Made by a program: the position numbers and the translations under genes
Shown here: one piece after another, positions 55,928 to 63,895 of the stretch
Layout of the letters: each line of letters opens with the position of its first letter
Numbering within the stretch: position 1 is the stretch's first letter
DNA from: Symbiodinium natans
Lineage: Eukaryota; Sar; Dinophyceae; Suessiales; Symbiodiniaceae
DNA: 64,000 nucleotides
Assembly (NCBI GenBank): GCA_905221605.1
Contig: CAJNDS010000535.1
Coordinates: forward strand, 787,977-851,976
Direction: 5' to 3'
The notes under the pieces: generated by a model
Database searches by the model: none
What the model was told of the DNA's origin: nothing
What the model saw: the letters and a program-made list of their open reading frames with translations, nothing else

Positions 55928-56014
55928 GTTCGGGCTTAGGGTTAGGGGTTAATGTATAAGCCCTAAGCCCCGAACCTTAATGAGACACCTCTTGTTCAAT
56001 GCATCCCTGACTAT

Positions 56015-56232
56015 AGAAGGACCGGAGGGTGCCCCTTGTTCATTGCATCCCCTGCGCTGCTGCCAGCTGCCACAGAAAAGCGACACCCACAGCATCCCAA
56101 AGCAGGTTTAGGATTTAGGTTTATGGGATTTAGGGTTCAGGTTTTAGGGACAATTTGGAAGCACATCTGGGTTGCAAAGCACAGGATCTGGGACAGCCAC
56201 GCCAGTAGCTCAAGGCGTCTTCTGGGGCGCTA
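56015..56232 (+). CDS. Two-exon C-terminus, frame ambiguous
   Basis: Left island: FIASPALLPAATEKRHPQHP.. KA|GTTTAG. Right island, after GGGTTCAG in the matching phase: FRDNLEAHLGCKAQDLGQPR.. then TAG. Without splicing the left frame also runs through to IWKHIWVAKHRIWDSHASSS.. and TAA. The 35-base spacer is telomere-like. A short imperfect duplication (TTGTTCA.TGCATCCC) precedes. Confidence 0.4.
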
Positions 56233-56330
56233 AACCCTAAACCCTACTAGGCCCTAAACCCTAAACCCTAAAACCCTAAACCCTAAACCCTAAACCCTCA
56301 ACCCTAAACCCTAAACCCTGGCCCTGCCAT

Positions 56331-56400
56331 GGACGCTCGAGCAAGCCGGCCATGCTAACCCAGCAGCCCAGCAGGACTCGAGCTTCCGCATAGGGATTAC
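56331..56400 (+). CDS. Exon candidate
   Basis: LPWTLEQAGHANPAAQQDSS.. FRIGIT between CCCTAAA arrays. No clear donor. Confidence 0.3.
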
Positions 56401-56469
56401 CCTAAACCCTAATCCCCCACCCGAAGCCGACCCTACCCTAACCCTTAACCCCAAACCCCAAACCCCAAA

Positions 56470-56552
56470 CCCTAAACCCGAAACCCTAAACCCTAAACCC
56501 TAAACCCTAAACCCTAAACCCTAAACCCTAAACCCTAAACCCTAAACCCTAG
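56470..56552 (-). repeat. CCCTAAA array
   Basis: About 12 units, ending CTAGACTAAACCCC before the next island. Confidence 0.95.
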
Positions 56553-56559
56553 ACTAAAC

Positions 56560-56650
56560 CCCATGTCATTCCTGAAGCGGACTCGGCAATGAGATGCAGC
56601 CGGGGCACTCGCACGAGGATGTGGCTGCCCGGCCGGACTGGGCTTCGGAT
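56560..56650 (+). CDS. Exon candidate, three open frames
   Basis: CCC array left, GGG right. Frames read HVIPEADSAMRCSRGTRTRM.., or MQPGHSHEDVAARPDWAS from an ATG after GGCAATGAG. Position supports an exon; frame undecided. Confidence 0.3.
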
Positions 56651-56685
56651 TTTAGGGTTTAGGGTTTAGGTTTTAAGGCTACACC

Positions 56686-56949
56686 TTAGCCCTGAAAACC
56701 CAATATCCTTAGTGTATGAGATATTGAAGTACGCAGAGGTTCTTGCAGTGCAGAATCCTTCAGAACGGGGTATGGGGGGGGGGGGAGGGGGGGGGGCACT
56801 TGGAGTGAACCTTGACAATGGTCTCCAATAGAAATTTCAGAAGCTCCTGGTTTGCTGCTGCAAAGGGACTGGTAGCGCTGGTTGTCAGGGCACACGTAGG
56901 AGCCCGAAATGTAGCCAGCAGAACTGCAAGGTATAGTACGCTTGGGCAT
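56686..56949 (-). CDS. Minus ORF, Cys-rich, uncertain
   Basis: Minus ATG at 56949: MPKRTIPCSSAGYISGSYVC.. PDNQRYQSLCSSKPGASEIS.. with six Cys, until a G/A-rich run. The + strand is open too (FRSSWFAAAKGLVALVVRAH..). No splice support for either; order of flanking repeats suggests intron interior on +. Confidence 0.35.
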   Translation of the reverse strand: MPKRTIPCSSAGYISGSYVCPDNQRYQSLCSSKPGASEISIGDHCQGSLQVPPPLPPPPYPVLKDSALQEPLRTSISHTLRILGFQG

Positions 56950-56990
56950 GCGTAGCGTGAATGATCCAGTTCTGTTCTAAGATTCTAAGG

Positions 56991-57118
56991 GTAGTTCACA
57001 GGCCCTGAATAGGGTCCCTTACCCTCTTTAAATTGTTCTGATGTATGGGCCCTTATAGTGTAGAGTATATAAGAGGTCCCCTTTAGTGGGCCATATATTG
57101 CATAGACCATGCGACTAC
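56991..57118 (+). mobile_element. MITE-like palindrome, family B copy 4
   Basis: GTAGTTCACAGGCCCTGAA, AGGGTCCCTTACCC, GTATGGGCCCTTATAG, GAGGTCCCCTTTAGTGGGCC, GACCATGCGACTAC. Confidence 0.65.
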
Positions 57119-57247
57119 GCTGAGATCTGTGATGGAGCAGCTGAACCCTCAACCCTTTCGATCAACCCTAAACCCTAAACCCTAAACCCTGAACCCTGAA
57201 CCCTAAACCCTAAACCTAAACCCTAAACCCTAAACCAGCACTCTCAG

Positions 57248-57312
57248 CATGCGCAGAGGTTGCCCGGGATCCCATCCCGCGCTGCATCAACTACCATCCT
57301 CTGACCAAGTGA
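57248..57312 (+). CDS. Terminal exon
   Basis: After GCACTCTCAG: CAEVARDPIPRCINYHPLTK then TGA; two carried bases at the start. CCC array left, GGG right. Confidence 0.45.
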
Positions 57313-57499
57313 AGCCCGCCAGCAGCTAGGGTTTAGGGTTTAGGGCTTAGGGTAAAGGGTTTAGGGTTCAGGGGTTGGGCAGAGGAGCCTCAAGCGTTTG
57401 GGGTTTGGGGGGGGAGGGGGGGGGTTGGGTTTAAAAGGCCCAAAATCCTAAACCCTCAACCCACAAACCCCAGACACTAAACTGTAAACTCTAGACCGG

Positions 57500-57569
57500 T
57501 CTGGGGTTCTCAGACTTGCAATGGCTCAGGGACTTGAACTCCCAACTCGCCAGTGCTTATAAGGGACGG
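57500..57569 (+). CDS. Exon candidate
   Basis: FSDLQWLRDLNSQLASAYKG up to donor GTAGATGG. An ATG frame (MAQGLELPTRQCL) is also present. Confidence 0.35.
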
Positions 57570-57789
57570 TAGATGGCGCGGATCCCTTTAAAGGGTTTGG
57601 GGTTTAGGGTTTGAAGGGTTTCGGCCAATTCGTGTTTGGTTTTTTTTCATTTCTTGGATTTTTAGGGTTTAGGGTTCGAGCTTCTCGATTCTGCTCGAAG
57701 CCCTGTGACTTCCCCGCCCCAAAAAAGGCGACTCCTGGGTTTAGGGTTGAGGGTTTAGGGTTTAGGGTTTAGGTTTATGGTTTAGCAAA

Positions 57790-57915
57790 ACGTAAACCCT
57801 AAACCCTAAACCCTAAACCCTAAACCCTGAACCCTAAACCCTAAACCCTAAACCCTAAACCCTAAACCCTAAACCCTAAACCCTAAACCCTAAACCCTAA
57901 ACCCTAACCCTAAAC
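57790..57915 (-). repeat. CCCTAAA array
   Basis: About 17 units. Confidence 0.95.
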
Positions 57916-57917
57916 CC

Positions 57918-58130
57918 CTTTCTTAGTCAGAGAAACAGTTGCAAATATTAGTGTTGGGGATGTTTGAGACGATGTCGGAGCCGAGCCCATGCAGATCAAC
58001 AGCAGGGCCCTCCAAAAGTACCCTTGTTTTTTTGGCCTTGTAGAGAGGTTCGTGTACTTCCATGTGATTCTGTTTGTGTAGGGGTTTAGGAATGGTGTGT
58101 CAGGGTGGGGCGAATGAAAACACAACTTGC
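57918..58130. CDS. Island open on both strands
   Basis: Plus ATG at 57960: MFETMSEPSPCRSTAGPSKS.. TLVFLAL, TAG. Minus: ..YTNRITWKYTNLSTRPKKQG.. ..CMGSAPTSSQTSPTLIFATV... Strand undecided; a CCC array on the left favours plus. Confidence 0.3.
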
Positions 58131-58344
58131 CGCCACGAAGACCTAAGCCGCAAGCCAGGTAAGAAGCTGAAGGCGTGGCAAGTCCGAGGCAACGGAGGGC
58201 TAAACCCTAACCTCCAGGCCCGCAACCGACACCCGTAAAATGAGCCTGAAGCCAGCACCTCATACGCACCCCGAACCCTACACCCTGAACTGCCCTAAAC
58301 CCTAAATCCTAATTCAACACTAAACCCTAAACCCTAAACCGCAG

Positions 58345-58548
58345 GCGGCAACGCAGACTCCAGACCTGCTTGGGGCCTCCTTTTAAAGGGCTTCCGCCAC
58401 GGCTTTCGGAGAGAGCTGGAGAGGCTTGAGGGCGCCCTTCAAGGTGGATTCATAGACTCCATCCCTACCACGCCGGACACATGGTCCTATGAGAGCTACG
58501 GATGTCCGGTCAGTGAACCCTGGGCAAGTTGGTGCTTTCCAGGGAGGA
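58345..58548 (+). CDS. Longest clear exon (204 bases)
   Basis: Acceptor AAACCGCAG, donor A|GTTTAG, one frame open throughout: GNADSRPAWGLLLKGFRHGF.. RRELERLEGALQGGFIDSIP.. TTPDTWSYESYGCPVSEPWA.. SWCFPGR. Natural composition with aromatic and charged residues. CCC array left, perfect TTTAGGG array right. I recognise no family. Confidence 0.6.
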
Positions 58549-58549
58549 G

Positions 58550-58640
58550 TTTAGGGTTTAGGGTTTAGGGTTTAGGGTTTAGGGTTTAGGGTTGGGGTTT
58601 AAGGTTTAGGGTTTAGGGTTTAGGGTTTAGGGTTTAGGGT
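58550..58640 (+). repeat. TTTAGGG array
   Basis: About 12 units beginning with the donor of the preceding exon. Confidence 0.95.
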
Positions 58641-58655
58641 GCATCTACGGCCCAT

Positions 58656-58838
58656 ATGAGGCTTGACCTGGGGGGGGGCCGCTTGACATCGACGATGCAG
58701 ATTCCACACACGGGAAAGACAAGCACCTCCTATAGTCCCGAAGCCCGTGAACCCCTGAGCCTTACTAGGTATCGATTTGCCCTAATTTATAACAAATTTT
58801 GGGGACTGTTGAAATCGACACCTGGCTTAGAATCGTGA
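58656..58838 (+). CDS. ATG ORF, 60 codons, uncertain
   Basis: MRLDLGGGRLTSTMQIPHTG.. KTSTSYSPEAREPLSLTRYR.. to TGA. Starts 15 bases after a telomere array. No splice sites chosen. Confidence 0.35.
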   Translation: MRLDLGGGRLTSTMQIPHTGKTSTSYSPEAREPLSLTRYRFALIYNKFWGLLKSTPGLES

Positions 58839-58894
58839 GAGAACTTGAAAACAGCGGCCCGATGACAAGGGCGCATCAAAGTTCGCAGTTCTCT

Positions 58895-59010
58895 TGAAGC
58901 CGTCTCTTTCCCACGGTCGCTGCTCTCTGTTTTTCCCCCTGCCGCCCCACTCTCCTCTCTCTTTTCCCTCCTCCCTCTCGCGCCCTTCTCCACCACTCCT
59001 TTCTACCCTA
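58895..59010 (+). repeat. Polypyrimidine tract
   Basis: Over 100 bases almost purely C/T (CTCTCCTCTCTCTTTTCCC..). Minus ORFs rich in Arg/Glu/Gly across it are artefacts. Strong purine/pyrimidine asymmetry could support triplex DNA. Confidence 0.85.
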
Positions 59011-59183
59011 AGCCTCAAACCTTAAACCCGAAACTGCTGCGATGTGTGAGGGGATAAAAAAACCCTAAACCCTTAACACTTAACCCTAAACCCCAAACCC
59101 TGGCCCTAAACCCTACTGACAACCCGCGATCGATGGGGCCCGGTGTTGCTAAGCCCGGGAGGCCTCCACCCCAAACTTGAAAG

Positions 59184-59330
59184 GTTCAGGGTTTAGGGTT
59201 TAGGGTTTAGGGTTTAGGGTTTAGGGTTTAGGGTTTAGGGTTTAGAGTTAGGATTAGGGTTCAGTGTTCAGGGCTTAGGGTTTAGGGTTTGGGGTTTGGG
59301 GTTTGGGGTTTGGGGTTTAGGGTTTATTAT
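59184..59330 (+). repeat. TTTAGGG array
   Basis: About 9 perfect units, then GGGTTTGGGG variants. The island at 59105-59180 before it has only a 15-codon ATG frame. Confidence 0.95.
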
Positions 59331-59334
59331 GTAG

Positions 59335-59390
59335 GGTCGGCCGACATTCGAGACCCCTGCACGGTTGACCACCTACCTCAAGATCAGAAG
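59335..59390 (+). CDS. Short exon
   Basis: After TTATGTAG: SADIRDPCTVDHLPQDQK before GTATTT with one spare base. Confidence 0.4.
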
Positions 59391-59394
59391 GGTA

Positions 59395-59600
59395 TTTTTC
59401 CAAGAACGGGGTACTACATACCCCAAACGTACCATCATCCCTTGATATGAAGCAGGGCTTATATTTCTGTTGTTGGTGAGTGTAGATATGGCTCCTTTTT
59501 GATATTGGTGAGTGTATATATTGGGTGTCCTTTTAGGGGTACAAGAAATAGAAACCCTACTTCAATATGGACAAATAGGTCCTAGGTTTCGGAAGGTCCC
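59395..59600 (+). other. Unique spacer with a local repeat
   Basis: GTTGGTGAGTGTAGATATGG.. and ATTGGTGAGTGTATATATTG form a short direct duplication (59471-59525), with GGGGTACTACATACCCC hairpin at 59408. No second copy elsewhere noticed. Confidence 0.45.
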
Positions 59601-59697
59601 AGAACCGTAACCGTAAACCCTGTCGACCCTGCCCCTCCATACCCAGCCTAAACCCTAAACCCTAAACCTCAGGGTGTAGGGTTTTGAGTTTAGGGCA

Positions 59698-59797
59698 TGG
59701 GGGCCCCGGGGGAGGCGTCCACAAATGTGGCGTTTGTGGCGTCCTGGTGCAGCGGAATGAGTGTCCCAGATGCACGTTCCTGCGACCCCAGTGCTGA
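59698..59797 (+). CDS. Terminal exon with zinc-binding Cys pairs
   Basis: GGGVHKCGVCGVLVQRNECP.. RCTFLRPQC then TGA. CxxC..CxxC spacing fits a zinc ribbon or similar small zinc fold at a protein C-terminus. Another frame with an ATG (MGAPGEASTNVAFVASWCSG) is also open. CCC remnants left and right. Confidence 0.5.
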
Positions 59798-60039
59798 CCC
59801 TAAACCCTGAACCGTAAACCCTAAACCCTAAACCCTAAACCCCTGTTTCTAAAAGGTTTTCTGGCCGTGGCTCCCGTTTCGTTCTTCTGTTGCATTCCTA
59901 TGCTACCGGGAAAAACCTATGAGCTACTCGCTGTTGAGGTTTCGGGTTTGGGGCCTTGGGTTTAGTGATCTCGGGGTTGAAGGTTTCGGCCTAAACCCTA
60001 AACCCGATTTTTTTGAAGTTTGGGGTTGTGGTGCTTTCA

Positions 60040-60098
60040 GCGCCACTAGCCCAGGTTCCGGTGGCGATGCCTCTTCCACTGCGAGTGGGACCACCTAG
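60040..60098 (+). CDS. Short Ser/Gly/Thr-rich terminal exon
   Basis: After GTGCTTTCAG: ATSPGSGGDASSTASGTT then TAG, running into GGGTTTAGGG. Confidence 0.35.
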
Positions 60099-60126
60099 GG
60101 TTTAGGGTCTAGAGTTCAGAGCTTAC

Positions 60127-60326
60127 CCATCATATTTCCATGTATGCCAGTTAAATGGTTTCATAATTACACCCTCAAGGCCCTTTAAATTCTGCCAGGC
60201 CCCAAAACTGTGAGAGACCATGTGAGCCCAGATGACACAAAGTGATGGCAGTTCTTCCGCATTCGCGTACCGATCCCCCCTCATCAACATCCCATCCAGA
60301 TAGCCCCAAGGTGGCAATCCCAAACC
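60127..60326 (-). CDS. Minus-strand exon, aromatic-rich product
   Basis: Sixty-six codons open on minus between an AG in TTTAG and donor GATGG|GTAAGC: ..LPPWGYLDGMLMRGDRYANA.. EELPSLCVIWAHMVSHSFGA.. KPFNWHTWKYD. Composition strongly natural; the + strand is broken by stops. On its own strand it is preceded by TTTAGGG and followed by CCCTAAA, the reverse of the + exons. No family recognised. Confidence 0.5.
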
Positions 60327-60354
60327 CTAAATGCTAAAGCTCTGAGCCCTAAAC

Positions 60355-60660
60355 CCTAAATCCTAAACCCTAACTAAACCCTAAACCCTAAACCCTAAAC
60401 CCTAAACCCTAAACCCTAAACCCTAAACCCTAAACCCTAAACCCTAAACCCTAAACCCTAAACCCTAAACCCTAAACCCTAAACCCTAAACCCTAAACCC
60501 TAAACCCTAACCATAAACCCTAAACCCTAAACCCTAAACCCTAAACCCTAAACCCTAAACCCTAAACCCTAAACCCTAAACCCTAAACCCTAAACCCTAA
60601 CCCTAAACCCTAAACCCTAAACCCTAAACCCTAAAAACCCTAAATCCAAAACCCTAAATC
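60355..60660 (-). repeat. Long CCCTAAA array
   Basis: About 43 units with a few slips (CCATAAA, CCCTAACC). Confidence 0.97.
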
Positions 60661-60739
60661 CTCAAGCTCTGAGGCTTGAGCTTCAAGCCAACAGCTCACC
60701 ATCACTGCCAAGCCTTCAAACTCAACCTACAAAAGTGTT

Positions 60740-60855
60740 GGGGTTTCGCGTTTCGGGGTTAGGGTTTAGGGTTCAGGGTTTAGGGTTTAGGGTTCAGGGT
60801 TCAGGGTTTCGGGTTTCGGGGTTAGGGTTTAGGGTTCAGGGTTCCCTCCCTTCCC
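60740..60855 (+). repeat. TTTAGGG/TTCAGGG array
   Basis: An internal duplication of about 65 bases: the TTTCGGGGTTAGGG block appears twice. Confidence 0.9.
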
Positions 60856-60906
60856 TAAACCCTAAACCCTGAACCCTGAACCCTTAACCCTGGCCGCCTG
60901 CGCGAG

Positions 60907-62830
60907 GACATGTGCCAGCACTGCTACGACAAGCACTGGAGCAAGGTCATTGAGGCTGCGCTCAGGGTTTCAGGGGTTTAGGGCTTTGGGCTTTGGGCTT
61001 AGTGCTTAGGGCTTAGGGCTTGGTTGCTTTTGGGGTGCAGGGCTTAATGGATTTTAGGGTGTCTGGTTTGTTGAAAGTACCTTGCATCTGAGGGTTTTGT
61101 GTTTAAGGTTGACATCCCCAAAGAACCCAATCCCAAAGAATCTAAGCCCTTCCTTGGACCCCACATCCCCCCCCCCCCCCCCGGTAAACTTCAAAACCTA
61201 AATACCCCAACCCGACCTCAGGCACAAGTCAAGCCCATGTGCCCGCAGCTTTGTTCCATGTCAGAGGTCGCGTCCGGCGTAGAGAATCGGCAGCAGCGCC
61301 TTTCCCTGCTGCTTGGGCTGCGAACCGTGATGTCTTCATGTTCGGGAATTGGGGTCTACACCATCATCCCCTAAACCCTAGACCCATGGGGCTCGTAAAG
61401 GAGCCACCCCCCCCCCCCCCCCCAACCCTGAAAGCCCGAAAGTAATCGATAACATGTCATCTCGATGCTCAATCCCTCCCTGCCTCCCTGCGGTCATAGT
61501 TCATAGGCGTTCGAGGCTGCGAGAAGATGCCCTAAACCCGAAACCCTAAACCATAAGCCTTAATTCAACCTCTAACAGAAACAAACCAGCGCTCCCAGCA
61601 ATTAATTGCTTGCGGCTGGGACCTGTCCCCGAGCGTGCTGCTGAATTACATGCGGTGGCACATGGGACATCATGGGACTGTCAACCGCGTAACCGCAGGG
61701 TTTAGGGTGTAGGGTTTAGGGTTTAGGGATGTTTAGGGTTTAGGGTTTCGGGTTGAGGGGGTAACTTGGAACCCCGTTAAGCGCGGCTAGGGCCAAAGTG
61801 GTGCGCGTGGCTAGGAGAAGAAGTGGTCGTGGCTAAGATGTCAAAGTCTTGCGTGGTTAAGAAAGATCCTCCATACCCTAAACCCTAAACCCTAAACCCA
61901 TGCTATACCTACAAAGTTTAGAACCACGCGAAGTCCCAACCCACTGAGTCAATCACTGCACTCGAAACCCCTAAACCGTAGAATCCAACGCTGGGGTCTC
62001 GGGTTTGGGGTTTAGGGTCCTACACCCTAAACCGTAAACCCTAAACCCTAAACCCTAAAGTGCTGAATGGCAACCTGGAACTCCCTAGAACCTGAAACAG
62101 GGCCTTGCTGAGTTGCCCATCAGGTTGTCTGCCGTCCCCGAAGCTCGCCGGCAAGCGAAGGCACGACGAAGCTGTGGGCTGCAGTAGGGTTTAGGGCTTA
62201 GGGTTTAGAGTTTTACGGTTTCAGGGTTTTAGCGTTTTAGAGCGTTAGAGCTTTAGAGCTTTAGGGTTTTAGGGGTTTAGGCGTTTAGGGTTTTTTGGGT
62301 TATAGGGTTTTAGAGTTTAGGTTTTAGGGTTGCGAGGGTTGCGAGGGTTTACCAGCCTTAGGCCCTCCCCCAACCCCGAAGCCCGGAGCCCAAAGCACCA
62401 CAAAACCGAAACTCCGACCTCCCTTCACCCCAAACCCTAACCCTAAACCCTAAACCCTAAACCCTAAACCCTAAACCCTTTCAACCAACAACAAACCCAA
62501 CAAACCCTAAAACAAGCCTATGAGCCCAAAATAAGCCCTGCAAAAAACACAAACCCTACAAGAAACTAGAAACCCTCTACGCCCAATCCCAAGCCCTAAG
62601 CCTGAACCCTAAACCCTAGCCTAAACCCTAAACCCTAAACCCTAAACCCTAAACCCTAAACCCTAAACCCTAAACCCTAAACCCTAAACCCTAAAACCCT
62701 AAACCCTAAACCCTACACACGTTTTGAGCTCTCGCAGGACTTCCAGGCCGCCTTTGCGGAGAGTCCGGACGACGTGGCCTGGCAAGGGCTTGTTTGGCCA
62801 CGACCCAGAGTAGAACACCTTAAGCCCTAA
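60907..62830 (+). CDS. Five-exon chain, all phase-0 introns
   Basis: 60907-60966 (DMCQHCYDKHWSKVIEAALR, CxxC), 61108-~61350 (VDIPKEPNPKESKPFLGPHI.. Pro-rich, ..SGVENRQQRLSLLLGLRT..), 61599-61688 (QLIACGWDLSPSVLLNYMRW.. HMGHHGTVNR, donor GTAACC), 62124-62183 (VVCRPRSSPASEGTTKLWAA, donor GTAGGG) and 62738-62830 (DFQAAFAESPDDVAWQGLVW.. then TAA, acceptor AGCTCTCGCAG). All joins are in phase 0. The second exon contains a run of about 15 C and has its own stop at 61372, so its right end (donor GTCTAC at 61352) is inferred. No domain recognised beyond the Cys pair. Confidence 0.45.
61454..61548 (+). CDS. ATG ORF within the chain region, uncertain
   Basis: MSSRCSIPPCLPAVIVHRRS.. RLREDA then translated CCCTAAA. 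Might be an alternative exon; not needed for the phase-0 chain. Confidence 0.25.
61775..61950 (+). other. Short imperfect repeats and tiny ORF
   Basis: GTGGCTAGG, GTGGCTAAG and GTGGTTAAG recur at about 25-base spacing (61807-61862). An ATG frame of 15 codons (MLYLQSLEPREVPTH) follows at 61900. Confidence 0.4.
62190..62345 (+). repeat. Degenerate TTTTAGGG array
   Basis: GGGTTTTAG variants with several TTAGAGC units. The CCC-type partner starts at 62430, so the intron 62184-62737 has GGG at its 5' side and CCC at its 3' side. Confidence 0.9.
62632..62716 (-). repeat. CCCTAAA array
   Basis: About 12 units just before the last exon of the phase-0 chain. Confidence 0.95.
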
Positions 62831-62835
62831 GGTGA

Positions 62836-62945
62836 GGGTTTAGGGTTTAGGGTTTAGGGTTTAGGGTTTAGGGTTTAGGGTTTAGGGTTTAGGGTTTAGG
62901 GTTTAGGGTTTAGGGTTTAGGGTTTAGGGTTTAGGGTTTAGGGTC
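62836..62945 (+). repeat. TTTAGGG array
   Basis: About 15 perfect units. Flanked by a small duplication: GGCCACGACCCAGAGTAGA at 62797 and GGGCCAAGACCCAGAGTAGA at 62963. Confidence 0.97.
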
Positions 62946-63054
62946 ATGGCAAAGGCTTTTTTGGGCCAAGACCCAGAGTAGAGCCCTGAAAACCCTACGA
63001 AACCCCAAGCTCTAAGATGAGGAGGGTTTAGGCTTTAGGATTTAGGGTTTAGGG

Positions 63055-63152
63055 TTCCTGGATGCTGCACGACAAGTCGGACAGGCGGCAGAAGTTCAGG
63101 TCGAAGCAAGAACACGCCGAAATCCTGAAGGCATCAGCTTCTGATATTTCAA
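63055..63152 (+). CDS. Exon, charged helical product
   Basis: One frame reads WMLHDKSDRRQKFRSKQEHA.. EILKASASDIS up to AG|GTTTGG; another reads FLDAARQVGQAAEVQVEART.. to a stop. Both look coiled-coil-like. GGG repeats on the left. Confidence 0.4.
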
Positions 63153-63370
63153 GGTTTGGGGTTTACAGGGTAGTGTCGGGAGATTGTCGGGTTGCTGTTT
63201 AATTTTGGGGGGTAAGGTTTTCGTCCTAAGGGTTTACCGCAAGTCTAAGGTTGAAGCTCGTAAACTCAAGCGTGCTTGGATGTGCGAACAACAACTACAA
63301 GCCAGCCAAACTAACCCCTGAACCCCAAACCCCCAAACCCCCAAACCCTAAACCCTAAACCCGCTGGCAG

Positions 63371-63428
63371 TCTGCATGCAAACTTTAAAGCAGTTTCAGC
63401 ACGCGGCGCACCAGGCTGAAACACAAGG
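63371..63428 (+). CDS. Short exon, Gln/His-rich
   Basis: After CGCTGGCAG: CMQTLKQFQHAAHQAETQ, donor GG|GTAGGT; GTGAGT lies 4 bases on. CCCTAAA-type sequence on the left. Confidence 0.4.
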
Positions 63429-63662
63429 GTAGGTGAGTTGCGTGGAGCACCTGTAGGGAAGGGAGGGGCCATGATGTTGGGGTTTAGTGTTTAGGGTTGA
63501 AGGAACCCTCCTTCTAAAGCTACGTTTCGAAAAACCAAGACTCGAAAGCCTCAAGCCCGGAATTCTTCAACCCAAAACCCTCAACTCTACGACCCTAAAA
63601 CCCCAAACTCTAACAGCTCCTACCCCCCCCCCCTCCCTATGTGAACTTGACCCCTATAACCC

Positions 63663-63895
63663 CCTAAACCCTAAACCCTAAACCCTAAACCCTAAACTAA
63701 ACCCTAAAAACTAAACCCCAAACCCCAAACCCCAAACCCCAAACCCTAAACCCTAAACCCTAAACCCTAAACCCTAAACCCTAAACCCTAAACCCTAAAC
63801 CCTAAACCCTAAACCCTAAACCCTAAACCCTAAACCCTAAACCCTAAACCCTAAACCCTAACCTAAACCCTAAAACCCTAAACCCTACACCCTAC
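63663..63895 (-). repeat. CCCTAAA array
   Basis: About 31 units, with a CCCCAAA block at 63715-63745. Confidence 0.97.

Noticed and set aside
58787-59018. Minus ORFs rich in Arg, Glu and Gly
   Set aside because: Translation of the polypyrimidine tract.
60355-60660. A true chromosome end
   Set aside because: Arrays of both orientations are interspersed with unique sequence on both sides throughout, so they are interstitial.
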